A program made the translations under genes and the position numbers. From IMG/VR virus record IMGVR_UViG_3300022928_001407, positions 1-21,535 of that record: a DNA stretch of 21,535 nucleotides. One strand, 5' to 3'. Numbering within the stretch: position 1 is the first letter of the stretch; every line of letters starts with the position of its first letter. The stretch comes from a virus. Positions 7,356 through 14,708 of this stretch are shown piece after piece. The notes beneath the pieces are model-generated. The model did not search any database. It was not told where the DNA came from and saw only the letters and a list, made by a program, of their open reading frames with translations.

Positions 7356-7724
7356 TTAAATGTTATCGTAATAACGGGTAACTGATTTTATTTTTTCAAT
7401 CTGCTTGTCAATAATAGAATTTCTTCCGGGCCAATGTATATAATCCTTGTCTGGATTTTTTTGTAAGTTATATAGTAAAGGTAGAATAAGATCCTCTACT
7501 TGTTTAAGTTTTGAAACGACATCCTGTTGAACTAACTCTCTGTGTTCGTTAATCATAGAAGAATCATCATTGTTAATAATCAAAGCCTCCAACCTTTCTA
7601 GTTTATCCATTAGAGGTTGAATCTGTGAATTATCTAGTTGAGCCACTACAGGATCAGGTGTAGCAGTTTCACTCTGTGGCATTTCATCTACAGCAGTAAA
7701 TCCAAAATCCCAATCATCTGACAT
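7356..7724 (-). CDS. Conserved T4-like marine phage hypothetical protein, 122 aa
   Basis: Starts MSDDWDFGFTAVDE and ends with a motif around residues 90-122, NPDKDYIHWPGR..IIDKQIEKI, which I recall as typical of unannotated proteins in T4-like cyanophages. No enzymatic domain is visible. The N-terminal 25 residues are acidic and probably disordered; residues about 30-85 predict as amphipathic helix, possibly a coiled coil. The ATG overlaps the end of the deformylase gene by 11 bp. The function is unknown; a structural or scaffold-associated role is only a possibility. Confidence 0.65.
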   Translation of the reverse strand: MSDDWDFGFTAVDEMPQSETATPDPVVAQLDNSQIQPLMDKLERLEALIINNDDSSMINEHRELVQQDVVSKLKQVEDLILPLLYNLQKNPDKDYIHWPGRNSIIDKQIEKIKSVTRYYDNI

Positions 7725-8238
7725 TAGAATTTTTCCTTTTATAATTTTTAACCTTTTTATCCATACTCTTCAATGCTCTTTCAATTTTGAGTTTAGAAGC
7801 TCTCATAGTAAAATTTTGACCTACCATATGATCGTATTCGTGCAAAACTACTCTGGCAGGAATGCCACTAAATTCTTCTACTACCTCTTCATTTTCTTCA
7901 TTGTAATATTTCAAAGCACATGTAACAGGTCGTTTTATCATCAACCATAAACCTGGATATGACAAACAGCCCTCTTTCATTATTGTGGTTTGGTTACTTA
8001 CTCCAATCAATTCTGGATTAAAAAAAGTTTTTCCTGGCATGTCACCTATTTTATTAATGACAAACACTTTCATATCTAAGCCTACTTGATTAGCTGAAAT
8101 ACCAATACCCCCAGTTTTAACCATAGCAACATGCAGTTTTTCACTTATATCTTTAGCATCGTTCTCTTCAAAGTTAAAGTCCGCAGGGGCTTTTTTGAGT
8201 AGTGGATCAGTAAAACTTATTAATTCTAAATCTTCCAT
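7714..8238 (-). CDS. def: Peptide deformylase
   Basis: 174 aa, normal for the family. Removes the N-formyl group from nascent proteins; phage copies are common in marine myoviruses and may keep phage protein maturation fast. All three metal-site motifs are present: GIGISANQVG (44-53, motif 1), EGCLS (89-93, metal ligand Cys91) and HEYDH (133-137, two His ligands and the catalytic Glu). The C-terminal extension typical of bacterial enzymes is short and Lys-rich. The ATG overlaps the gp46 stop (TAATG), so it is translated with the recombination genes. Expected to be active. Confidence 0.93.
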   Translation of the reverse strand: MEDLELISFTDPLLKKAPADFNFEENDAKDISEKLHVAMVKTGGIGISANQVGLDMKVFVINKIGDMPGKTFFNPELIGVSNQTTIMKEGCLSYPGLWLMIKRPVTCALKYYNEENEEVVEEFSGIPARVVLHEYDHMVGQNFTMRASKLKIERALKSMDKKVKNYKRKNSNVR

Positions 8239-9908
8239 TATGACATCACCGAATAGTTGTTTTTCTTTTCAAACCTAATTACATTTCTAAACTTATCAAA
8301 TAACTGATCTGATTTATGACTAATGACAAAAACATTAGTCTCTTCACCAATAGTATTTAGTAGTTGCATAACATAATCAGTACCATTTACATCTAGTGAA
8401 CTATCAAACACTTCATCTAAAAGAAGAAGGTTCGTACTTGCACTATTCTTCATCTTAGCAATTGTTCTCCAAGTGAACACAAGTGCCAAATCAATCCTTT
8501 GTTTTTCTCCCTCACTAAAAGAGGCGTAACTAAATTTATCTCTGTGTCTAGATTTAATTTCTTCTTTGAATGTTTCGTCAAGATCAAATTGAACAAAGAA
8601 GTCCATTGACTTCAAATATTTGTTTACTAACTTATTTATCAAAGGTAAGTATTGACGAATAATTTTAGTTTTAATACCAGAGTCTTTTAAAAGAGACTCT
8701 GCTATATTATGGTATTCTTGGTCTTCTTTTAATTTAGTTTTATCTTCAGTCTTTGAAATCAAAACTTTAGCTATTTCTTTTAATTTATCTGTTTCGTTTT
8801 CTATGTCCCCAACTTTATTTTCAGTTTCAGTTTTTTCAAGAACTAACCTTTGAAGGTGAGTTTGTGTAGACATAATAGTATTATTCGTATCTACTATTTT
8901 CTGTTGCAAGGAAATAAATTCATCATAGGTTTTATCTAAACTATCCCACTCACTTTGCAACTTGGTACTTGCGTCTTCTAGTTCAGTTATTTTATTTTCT
9001 TTTTCTTCTTTTATTTCTTCTTTAAATTCATGAGGAATCCCTTGCTTACAGGTAGGACAATCATCATGATCAGCATAAAATAATAATTCTTTTTTCTGTT
9101 CCTTTATTTTTCTTGTAAAATCCAGTTTAAAGGATTCTAACTTTTTGCGCTTGCTTTCTATGTCCCCATATTTGTCTTTGACTTCATTATCGAATTTAAC
9201 CTGTGAAAGCAAAGTATTAATAGTACTTTCGGTGGAATTTATTTCATCAATTATTTTTTCTATTTTTTCCTGCTTGTCTGTCTCTAAAGTTTCTATGTAC
9301 TTTTTCTGTATATTTGCTTTTTCTTTAGTTATGGTTAGTTCAGTTTCTATCTCAGATAACTTGCCCTTTAAGTCAGTCATCCTAGTCTTCAGTACTTCTT
9401 TCATTGTAGTAAAGATGCGAATGTCTAAAATATCCTCAATAATCTCACGGCGAATATTAGGAGTCAACTGCATAAAAGGAGTGAATGAAGCACTACCAAG
9501 AATAACAATCTGAGTAAATGATTTGTAGTTTAGTTTTAGAATGCTTTCTTCTAAATATTTTTGATAATCTCGTATACTTGCATTCTGATCTATTAACTCA
9601 CCTGAAATTTCAATATCAAAAATACTCGGCTGACTTCCTCTCCGAACCAAATAAGACTTAGATCCTATGGTAAACTCAACCTCAACAACCATTTTTTTAC
9701 GATTGATAGTGTTTATCAATTGCGGCTTAGATATATTTCTAAAGGGCTTGTTGAAAAGTGCGAAAGTAATAGCATCTAACAGAGTAGACTTACCTGCGCC
9801 ATTCTCTCCTAGTATGAGAGTACTGCTACTTCTGTTTAGTTGTATTTCGGTGAAAGCATTTCCTGTAGATAGGAAGTTTTTATAACGTATAGTAGAAAAA
9901 TTTATCAT
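8238..9908 (-). CDS. 46: Recombination endonuclease subunit gp46 (Rad50/SbcC-like)
   Basis: 556 aa, essentially the T4 gp46 size. ATPase subunit of the gp46/gp47 complex that resects DNA ends for recombination-dependent replication and host DNA degradation. Walker A GENGAGKS (34-41), a long coiled-coil region (about 170-400) interrupted by a zinc hook CPTC (284-287), ABC signature FSEGEKQR (464-471), Walker B LLLLDEVFD (494-502) and an H-loop His at 531. It overlaps gp47 by 4 bp (ATGA) and is followed by the deformylase gene with TAATG coupling. The gene is among the most AT-rich in the window. Confidence 0.96.
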   Translation of the reverse strand: MINFSTIRYKNFLSTGNAFTEIQLNRSSSTLILGENGAGKSTLLDAITFALFNKPFRNISKPQLINTINRKKMVVEVEFTIGSKSYLVRRGSQPSIFDIEISGELIDQNASIRDYQKYLEESILKLNYKSFTQIVILGSASFTPFMQLTPNIRREIIEDILDIRIFTTMKEVLKTRMTDLKGKLSEIETELTITKEKANIQKKYIETLETDKQEKIEKIIDEINSTESTINTLLSQVKFDNEVKDKYGDIESKRKKLESFKLDFTRKIKEQKKELLFYADHDDCPTCKQGIPHEFKEEIKEEKENKITELEDASTKLQSEWDSLDKTYDEFISLQQKIVDTNNTIMSTQTHLQRLVLEKTETENKVGDIENETDKLKEIAKVLISKTEDKTKLKEDQEYHNIAESLLKDSGIKTKIIRQYLPLINKLVNKYLKSMDFFVQFDLDETFKEEIKSRHRDKFSYASFSEGEKQRIDLALVFTWRTIAKMKNSASTNLLLLDEVFDSSLDVNGTDYVMQLLNTIGEETNVFVISHKSDQLFDKFRNVIRFEKKNNYSVMS

Positions 9909-10966
9909 GCATGATCCTGAGCTTCAACGTATATTGTTTGAAGTAATGTTTTCAATGTTTCCTTATTAACATTAACTTCAATGCCATCAACATATTCTTT
10001 TAACAATGACATAGTGTCTTCTAAGTCAACGTCTTCACCTATTGCCTCATCTTCAAATTCCGACAAGTCTTCAATTATTTTCAATTCAATTAAATTACAT
10101 TGATACAAATTATCTATAAGGGTATCAAACTTCCCAAAGTCAGTTTTCTTTGTAACAATTACCTTTATACAACAATTTTCATAAAGAGAATAATCAATAG
10201 ATTCAATGTCATCTCTGCCAGATTCGGTTGTATCATCATAATATATTTTGTGAAATATTTCATTTGGATTGTTAATGTATTCAATTTCTTTTTTGTTAGT
10301 GTCATAAAGTGCAAACCCTCTAGGATCATCCCAATCAGACCATGTTATTTGATAAGGGTTTCCCATGTATGTGATATTGCCTTTAGTATGCCTGTGATGG
10401 AAATGACCACTAACAACCATAGGAAGATGACTAAAAATAGAAGGATCCATACCATGAGGATTAGGGGATCCACGATACATCTGATAACCAGAAAACTCAA
10501 AGTGTCCCAAACAGATGTCAGCTTCTGACTTGGAAATAATTTTAAAAGATTCTTCATAATTTTCACTGCATATCCAAGGCACGAACAACACTTTGCTCTC
10601 GCCCATTTTAATTTCAGTAACTTTCTCGTAGAGAGTAATGTTTTTATAATCACTCAATAGTAGGTTAGGAGAATTTACATCGTTTGTATTCTTAAAGTAA
10701 GTATCATGATTACCAGGTATCATGTGTAAATCTATATTAGCTTCCTGTAACTTATCAAAGAAATACTCTTTACAGTTTTTAAGAGTATTATAATTGATAT
10801 ACTTTCTTCTGTCAAAGGTATCCCCAAGATCAAAGACTGTTTTTATTCCTTGCCTTTCAAGTTCAGGGAAAAAAACTTCTTCATAAAATCTTCTGAAATG
10901 AGAATCAAAATGCTTAGAATCGCTTCTTGCACCAAAGTGCAAATCTGTTACCATTGCAAACTTCAA
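9905..10966 (-). CDS. 47: Recombination nuclease subunit gp47 (Mre11/SbcD-like)
   Basis: 353 aa; T4 gp47 is 339. Mn-dependent nuclease partner of gp46. Phosphoesterase motifs in order: D8-x-H10 (TDLHFG), GDTFDRRK (48-55), PGNHD (84-88), GHFEF (154-158) and GHFHH (187-191). The start is the TTG at 10964-10966: it aligns the N-terminus with T4 gp47 and has a GAGG ribosome site 7 bases upstream, embedded in the last codons of queD. The alternative ATG at 10952-10954 would cut off the first beta strand. Inside the gene lies a perfect promoter match (10787-10815). Confidence 0.95.
   Translation of the reverse strand: MKFAMVTDLHFGARSDSKHFDSHFRRFYEEVFFPELERQGIKTVFDLGDTFDRRKYINYNTLKNCKEYFFDKLQEANIDLHMIPGNHDTYFKNTNDVNSPNLLLSDYKNITLYEKVTEIKMGESKVLFVPWICSENYEESFKIISKSEADICLGHFEFSGYQMYRGSPNPHGMDPSIFSHLPMVVSGHFHHRHTKGNITYMGNPYQITWSDWDDPRGFALYDTNKKEIEYINNPNEIFHKIYYDDTTESGRDDIESIDYSLYENCCIKVIVTKKTDFGKFDTLIDNLYQCNLIELKIIEDLSEFEDEAIGEDVDLEDTMSLLKEYVDGIEVNVNKETLKTLLQTIYVEAQDHA
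10787..10815 (-). promoter_or_regulatory. Intragenic consensus promoter in gp47
   Basis: TTGACA (10810-10815), 17 bp, TATAAT (10787-10792) on the minus strand, inside the gp47 codons for FDRRKYINYN. It would drive gp46, def, the 122-aa gene and clpP. The match is perfect, but the codons encode a conserved nuclease motif, so coincidence cannot be excluded. Confidence 0.6.
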
Positions 10967-10968
10967 TT

Positions 10969-11412
10969 TTAAACCTCGTAAATTGCTGAGTTAGCGCCAT
11001 GCTCTGCTACTTCTACTTTAACACAACAACACCTTCCGTCAGTCATGGTAACAACAAGTTCGTCTGCAAAATTGAATGCATGTTCAGCAAACTTTTCTGC
11101 ACCCACTCCGTCCATTATAACTATCTCAGCCAAACCTTTATGTTGTAGATCATAGAAGTCAGCTAGATAGGGGTCCATTTTGTCTAATACAAGTTTGTGA
11201 TCAAAATTTTCTTCTAGCCAATTTTTCAATTCTTTAAGACCACCAAAATCTACAACCCAATTCTTGTTATCTAGTTCCTCACATGCAAAGGTAAAAGTAA
11301 ATGCTAGACTATACCCATGTAGTAGACTACAATGAGAATGATCTGCATTTGGCTGCCTGAATACTGCTGATAGACCAACATTGTGACCATACTTTTTTGT
11401 GCTATAGTGCAT
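10969..11412 (-). CDS. queD: 6-carboxytetrahydropterin synthase-like protein QueD (phage type)
   Basis: 147 aa T-fold enzyme of the 6-pyruvoyl-tetrahydropterin synthase family. Converts dihydroneopterin triphosphate (made by FolE) to 6-carboxytetrahydropterin, the QueE substrate. Visible: catalytic Cys28 in HSHCSLLHGY (25-34), DFGGLK (55-60), an FDH motif (70-72) and Glu106 in the AEKFAEH segment. Oddity: the usual zinc motif H-G-H reads H-G-Y (H32, Y34), so one zinc His must come from elsewhere, for example His10, His25 or His27. I have seen the HGY form in other phage QueD proteins, so this is probably a subfamily trait. It is coupled to galE by TAATG and followed 2 bp later by gp47. Confidence 0.85.
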   Translation of the reverse strand: MHYSTKKYGHNVGLSAVFRQPNADHSHCSLLHGYSLAFTFTFACEELDNKNWVVDFGGLKELKNWLEENFDHKLVLDKMDPYLADFYDLQHKGLAEIVIMDGVGAEKFAEHAFNFADELVVTMTDGRCCCVKVEVAEHGANSAIYEV

Positions 11413-12347
11413 TACCTATTCTCCCACTTGTATGCGTGTTCTACAATATCTTCAATTGAATATATAGGATTCCAGTTCAAATAATTTATTGCAAGATCGA
11501 TGTTTGCAAATGTTTGCGCCGGATCTCCAAGTCTTCTTCCTTCATAATTTATTTGTATTTTCTTTCCTGTATAATCCTCAAAAGCGTTTATAACATCTAT
11601 AACACTTTCACCTTTGCCTGTTCCTATGTTAAATACCCTCTCTGGTCCTTCATATTCTAATGCTTTTATGTGTGCATCTGCAATATCATAAACATGAGTA
11701 TAATCTCTTATACAAGTCCCGTCAGGTGTGTCGTAGTCTCTACCAAAAATAGTAAAAGGGAGATCCTGCCCAAAACATCTAGCAAGAATGGGAACTAAAT
11801 GCGAGTAAACATCTTGACAGTAACCGTGCCTGTTCAATGGATCAGCACCCGCAGCATTGAAGTATCTAAGAGCCAGTGTTTTAATACCGTAAGCTCTATC
11901 ATAATCTTTCAATACTTCTTCAAACATGTCTTTTGTTCTACCATAAGGCGACATGGGATTTTTTCTATTATTTTCTGTTGTAGGAAATTTTGGGTCATCA
12001 CCATATACGCTACTAGAACTACTGAAGATAAATTTTTCAACACCTGCCTGAATACACTTATCAAGAAACCTGATGCTGCTAACAACATTATTATTGTAGA
12101 ACACTGATGGTTCCTCAACGCTGCGACCCACTTCATGGTCAGCAGCAAAGTGTATCACTGATTTAATGTTGTGCCTTTTCATAATATCTAAAACAACATT
12201 ATCATCAAATGAGCAAGTATAAGAGTTCTTAGTTGTGTCTGCAACCCAATCTACAACAACAGGTTCATAACCTGCAGCTTTCAACTGCATGACTGTTTGT
12301 GTTCCTATGTAACCATTACCACCTGTAACCAATACACTATCTTTCAT
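11412..12347 (-). CDS. galE: UDP-glucose 4-epimerase
   Basis: 311 aa extended short-chain dehydrogenase. Interconverts UDP-glucose and UDP-galactose (or N-acetyl forms). NAD-binding TGGNGYIG (8-15), a Ser cluster at 109-113, the active-site Tyr135-x-x-x-Lys139 pair (PYGRTK), a RYFNAAGAD segment and IRDYTHVYDIADAH, all as in GalE. It is slightly shorter than E. coli GalE (338). It overlaps the preceding glycosyltransferase gene by 11 bp, which suggests that the epimerase supplies the sugar donor for that transferase. A promoter lies inside the end of the transferase gene. The target of the sugar is unknown: phage DNA base, virion protein or host surface. Confidence 0.93.
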   Translation of the reverse strand: MKDSVLVTGGNGYIGTQTVMQLKAAGYEPVVVDWVADTTKNSYTCSFDDNVVLDIMKRHNIKSVIHFAADHEVGRSVEEPSVFYNNNVVSSIRFLDKCIQAGVEKFIFSSSSSVYGDDPKFPTTENNRKNPMSPYGRTKDMFEEVLKDYDRAYGIKTLALRYFNAAGADPLNRHGYCQDVYSHLVPILARCFGQDLPFTIFGRDYDTPDGTCIRDYTHVYDIADAHIKALEYEGPERVFNIGTGKGESVIDVINAFEDYTGKKIQINYEGRRLGDPAQTFANIDLAINYLNWNPIYSIEDIVEHAYKWENR

Positions 12348-13539
12348 ATTTTGCCTTTGTTACGGATTTACGATAATCAGTGTGACCTCTCAAGTAGGAA
12401 GAGTTCTCACCGTCTAACATACATTCAATGGTTCTGCCTATTGTTCCATTTTGATAATCACTTATCTTACCTATATTATACTTATCTAAACTGTCTGTGT
12501 CAATAGAGACAATCATTCTTTGCAATTTTTCTATTGCATCGTCTATTGACCAAGGAACATACATGTGATTAGCGTTGTTGGCAAAAACCTCAGGAAAACT
12601 TCTATATGCTGGGAACAGTGTGAAGCAGCCCATAGTGTCTGCCTCACTGACCGTATTACTGACCCAATCTTGTAGCGCACAATTGAAAAGTACCTGACTA
12701 TCAGCTAACAAACTGTAGTATTCATTCTTCTTTAGACCTGTATATATTTTAAAGTTTGCTGTGTTTCCTGACTGAAGTTTCATTGCTCTATCTACATAGA
12801 CCTGATTGTTGCTCTTTAGTTCAGGATGACCACAGAAAATAGCAAACTCCATTTCAGTATCTATTTTGTAGTATTCTTCAGCCAAGTCCATGTAAAAATG
12901 TGGCAGTTTCTCATCATCCCAGCGAGAAGAAAAACATACACGTTTTGTTCTGTCTTTGAGTTCTTTTGTAGGTGTTACTCGTTCTAATACTTCTGACTTA
13001 CCGTAAGGCAACCCTGTCACATAAATTGGTTTCTTGAATCCTGCAATACGAAGATGCGCTACAAATTCTTCTGATGCTACCATGATACCATCAACAAACT
13101 GATCGACCATTTCTTCATACTTACGCATCCAATCAAACATACCTTCACGAATTAGAAAATCGTCTGGGTCAACAGTTTGTGCCAAGAAGCGTAGAAACAC
13201 TTTGGGTCTATATCCTTCTGGACTTTGATCCATAATGTATGGCAAACATTCAAGTCCTGGAGTAAACATATCTTCATAGAATATAACATCATCACTTGTC
13301 ACTTCACCATTCTTCATCTTCTGAATAAGATTCATGTGCTGCGACAAACTATAGTAGGTTCTGCCGTGTGCATCAAGCACACTTCCTGTTACAATAGCCT
13401 TAGAGTTATCAAGTTCTTCTCCTTGAATAACTTCATAGTCAATGCCTTGTAACTTGAATACTCGTTCATTCCATTCTTGTAACTGTAGAGTGTAGCGGCT
13501 CTCATAAGATTCTAAACCAATGTAAAATAGTTTACGCAT
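12337..13539 (-). CDS. GT-B type glycosyltransferase-like protein
   Basis: 400 aa. No signal peptide or membrane segment. Residues about 1-185 show a degenerate N-terminal Rossmann-like half; 195-340 match a GT-B C-terminal half: VCFSSRWDDEKLP (201-213), a strand EFAIFCGHPE, IYTGLKKNEYYSLLADSQVLFNCA (265-288) and the donor-site region NTVSEADTMGC (295-305), where the Glu corresponds to the conserved GT4-like acid. The closest named family is uncertain. It is tightly coupled to galE and to the T-fold-like gene (8 bp overlap). It could glycosylate phage DNA, a structural protein or a host glycan; no evidence here separates these. Confidence 0.7.
   Translation of the reverse strand: MRKLFYIGLESYESRYTLQLQEWNERVFKLQGIDYEVIQGEELDNSKAIVTGSVLDAHGRTYYSLSQHMNLIQKMKNGEVTSDDVIFYEDMFTPGLECLPYIMDQSPEGYRPKVFLRFLAQTVDPDDFLIREGMFDWMRKYEEMVDQFVDGIMVASEEFVAHLRIAGFKKPIYVTGLPYGKSEVLERVTPTKELKDRTKRVCFSSRWDDEKLPHFYMDLAEEYYKIDTEMEFAIFCGHPELKSNNQVYVDRAMKLQSGNTANFKIYTGLKKNEYYSLLADSQVLFNCALQDWVSNTVSEADTMGCFTLFPAYRSFPEVFANNANHMYVPWSIDDAIEKLQRMIVSIDTDSLDKYNIGKISDYQNGTIGRTIECMLDGENSSYLRGHTDYRKSVTKAKYER
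12475..12503 (-). promoter_or_regulatory. Intragenic consensus promoter for galE-queD-47
   Basis: TTGACA (12498-12503), 17 bp, TATAAT (12475-12480) on the minus strand, in the last third of the glycosyltransferase gene, about 130 bp before the galE ATG. Perfect match; placement before galE makes function plausible. Confidence 0.7.
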
Positions 13540-13879
13540 TATCTAATATTGCTCCATTCTCATCATCTTCATAAACTTCAACTTGAACGAATCTACCTGG
13601 ATAGTTTACTTCAATATAGTCTAGTAAATCTTCTGCTAACATTTCGCATGACTTATTATCAGCTTGCATAATGTCAGCCCTAAAAAGAATTTCAAGATCA
13701 CGCTTGAACAAAATAAATTCTACATCCCTGTCATTGTGAAAAACCTCAAGCGTCACATAAAAATGAAATATGTGACGATGAGGATGTTTAAGAAATTCTA
13801 CACCTTTAGGTGCGTTAGGATACCTGTGTACACCTTCTTTCTGAAAAGATACTTTTATTTTCCTAGACGTTACTGGCAT
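13532..13879 (-). CDS. T-fold-like phage protein near queD (possible deazaguanine pathway member)
   Basis: 115 aa with start at the ATG at 13877-13879, which has a GGAG ribosome site 7 bases upstream; a longer reading frame would run deep into the preceding gene. Residues 11-50 carry FQKEGVHRYPNAP...FLKHPHRHIFHF, then DRDVEFILFKRDL and a C-terminal SCEMLAEDLL and VEVYEDDENGA. The H-x-x-H-R-H strand and the final E-x-x-E-N-G pattern recall the T-fold of QueD, but it is shorter and lacks the Cys-x3-His-Gly box. I recall similar unannotated proteins in phages with queuosine-type genes. It may process a pterin or deazaguanine intermediate, such as CDG; this is inference. Overlaps both neighbours. 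Confidence 0.55.
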   Translation of the reverse strand: MPVTSRKIKVSFQKEGVHRYPNAPKGVEFLKHPHRHIFHFYVTLEVFHNDRDVEFILFKRDLEILFRADIMQADNKSCEMLAEDLLDYIEVNYPGRFVQVEVYEDDENGAILDNA

Positions 13880-14411
13880 CAAACCACTCCGGTATTTGTC
13901 GTTTAGTCCACTTAGCAAAGCCTCGTTTGTAAATACGATAATAGTTACGATATGCTTCAATCACATTAGGCAACTTTGCATCGTTAGGCATTGCTTGTGG
14001 AATTTCTGTTAGATCACCTTCAGGTATGTTTGAAGGAGTATTACATATTATATGTTCAAGTTTACTCTGTGTCAAGTGGATTCTACCATATCGGTGAGTG
14101 TACTCTTGACACAGAGCAGACCATAACCTGAACATATATTCATAATTTGCTTTAGTTGCCCTCGTCCAAATGCCTGAAGGGTGATTTATGTGTGAGGCCT
14201 TGTAGACATTGTTTTCCAGAACGGTATCAGTCAAACGCCATCTTTTTATATTACGATTGTTGGCAGTTTTACCTTGATACATTGTGCCGTCAAGTACACG
14301 GTGTGCAGTAGACATAAGTTGAGCGTACTCAATTATCATCTTCACGACATGGCGATCACAGTGCATTTGTGCCGAAACAACAGGGTCTTGGTCTAAAGCA
14401 AATATATTCAT
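13863..14411 (-). CDS. Conserved T4-like phage protein of unknown function
   Basis: 182 aa from the ATG at 14409-14411, preceded by GAGGA at a spacing of about 7; a longer in-frame version has no such site. The N-terminal motif MNIFALDQDPVVSAQMHCDRHVVKMIIEYAQLMSTAHRVLDG is well known to me from many tailed phages, with a following HINHPSGIW and HRYGR.H. The D-P, H-C-D-x-H and A-H-R residues look like a metal or nucleotide site, but the biochemical role is not known to me. It lies in the deazaguanine block next to dpdA and dsbA-like genes and has its own promoter; DNA metabolism is a reasonable guess. The stop codon overlaps the next gene by 17 bp. Confidence 0.7.
   Translation of the reverse strand: MNIFALDQDPVVSAQMHCDRHVVKMIIEYAQLMSTAHRVLDGTMYQGKTANNRNIKRWRLTDTVLENNVYKASHINHPSGIWTRATKANYEYMFRLWSALCQEYTHRYGRIHLTQSKLEHIICNTPSNIPEGDLTEIPQAMPNDAKLPNVIEAYRNYYRIYKRGFAKWTKRQIPEWFDASNV
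14047..14075 (-). promoter_or_regulatory. Intragenic consensus promoter for the T-fold gene and glycosyltransferase
   Basis: TTGACA (14070-14075), 17 bp, TATAAT (14047-14052) on the minus strand, inside the conserved 182-aa gene, about 170 bp before the T-fold-like start. Perfect match in coding DNA. Confidence 0.65.
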
Positions 14412-14437
14412 ATCAAATTCCTCAAGTTTACCATTAC

Positions 14438-14466
14438 ATGATAACACTAAAATTTGATTGTGTCAA
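14438..14466 (-). promoter_or_regulatory. Sigma-70-type promoter for the 182-aa conserved gene
   Basis: TTGACA (14461-14466), 17 bp, TATCAT (14438-14443) on the minus strand. The -35 box includes the TGA stop of the dsbA-like gene, the same arrangement as at the gp45 promoter. Leader of about 20 nt. Confidence 0.82.
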
Positions 14467-14693
14467 GACATAATATTTTTAAATGTTGTTTCAAATTCTT
14501 CGTTGATGGTAGTTTCTTCGGCAAAGTTCTGCTTGTGATATACCCTAGCCATTTTTCGGATTACTCTTTTATCCAAGAGTTCTTCTTCATGAACCTTATT
14601 CACAATCTCTTTAACCAAGTCTCTTTCAGCATCCATTCGGGTCATGGAGTTTGAAATTTCTACAATTGCATTTCTAACTTTTTTCGGATCCAT
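14463..14693 (-). CDS. dsbA: DsbA-like dsDNA-binding protein
   Basis: 76 aa. Resembles T4 DsbA (89 aa, a small double-stranded DNA-binding protein reported to help late transcription) in layout: a charged N-terminal helix pair, then VDK/LDKR..RKMARVYHKQN (42-56 here), and a C-terminal EEFETTFKN acidic helix. The YHKQN segment is the strongest match, from memory. It is not related to the periplasmic disulfide enzyme of the same name. The gene follows the dpdA-like gene after 15 bp. An alternative is an unrelated small helical phage protein. Confidence 0.6.
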   Translation of the reverse strand: MDPKKVRNAIVEISNSMTRMDAERDLVKEIVNKVHEEELLDKRVIRKMARVYHKQNFAEETTINEEFETTFKNIMS

Positions 14694-14708
14694 AATATAA
14701 TTCCTTCT

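Noticed and set aside
9145-10528. Long plus-strand open frames opposite gp46 and gp47 (for example 9145-9513 and 10100-10528)
   Set aside because: They are antisense shadows of well-supported genes, have no ribosome sites or promoters, and give low-complexity Ser/Ile/Phe-rich translations.
13880-13960. Longer N-terminus for the T-fold-like protein
   Set aside because: The extension lies wholly in another gene, while the ATG at 13877-13879 has a GGAG site at proper distance and the conserved motif begins soon after it.
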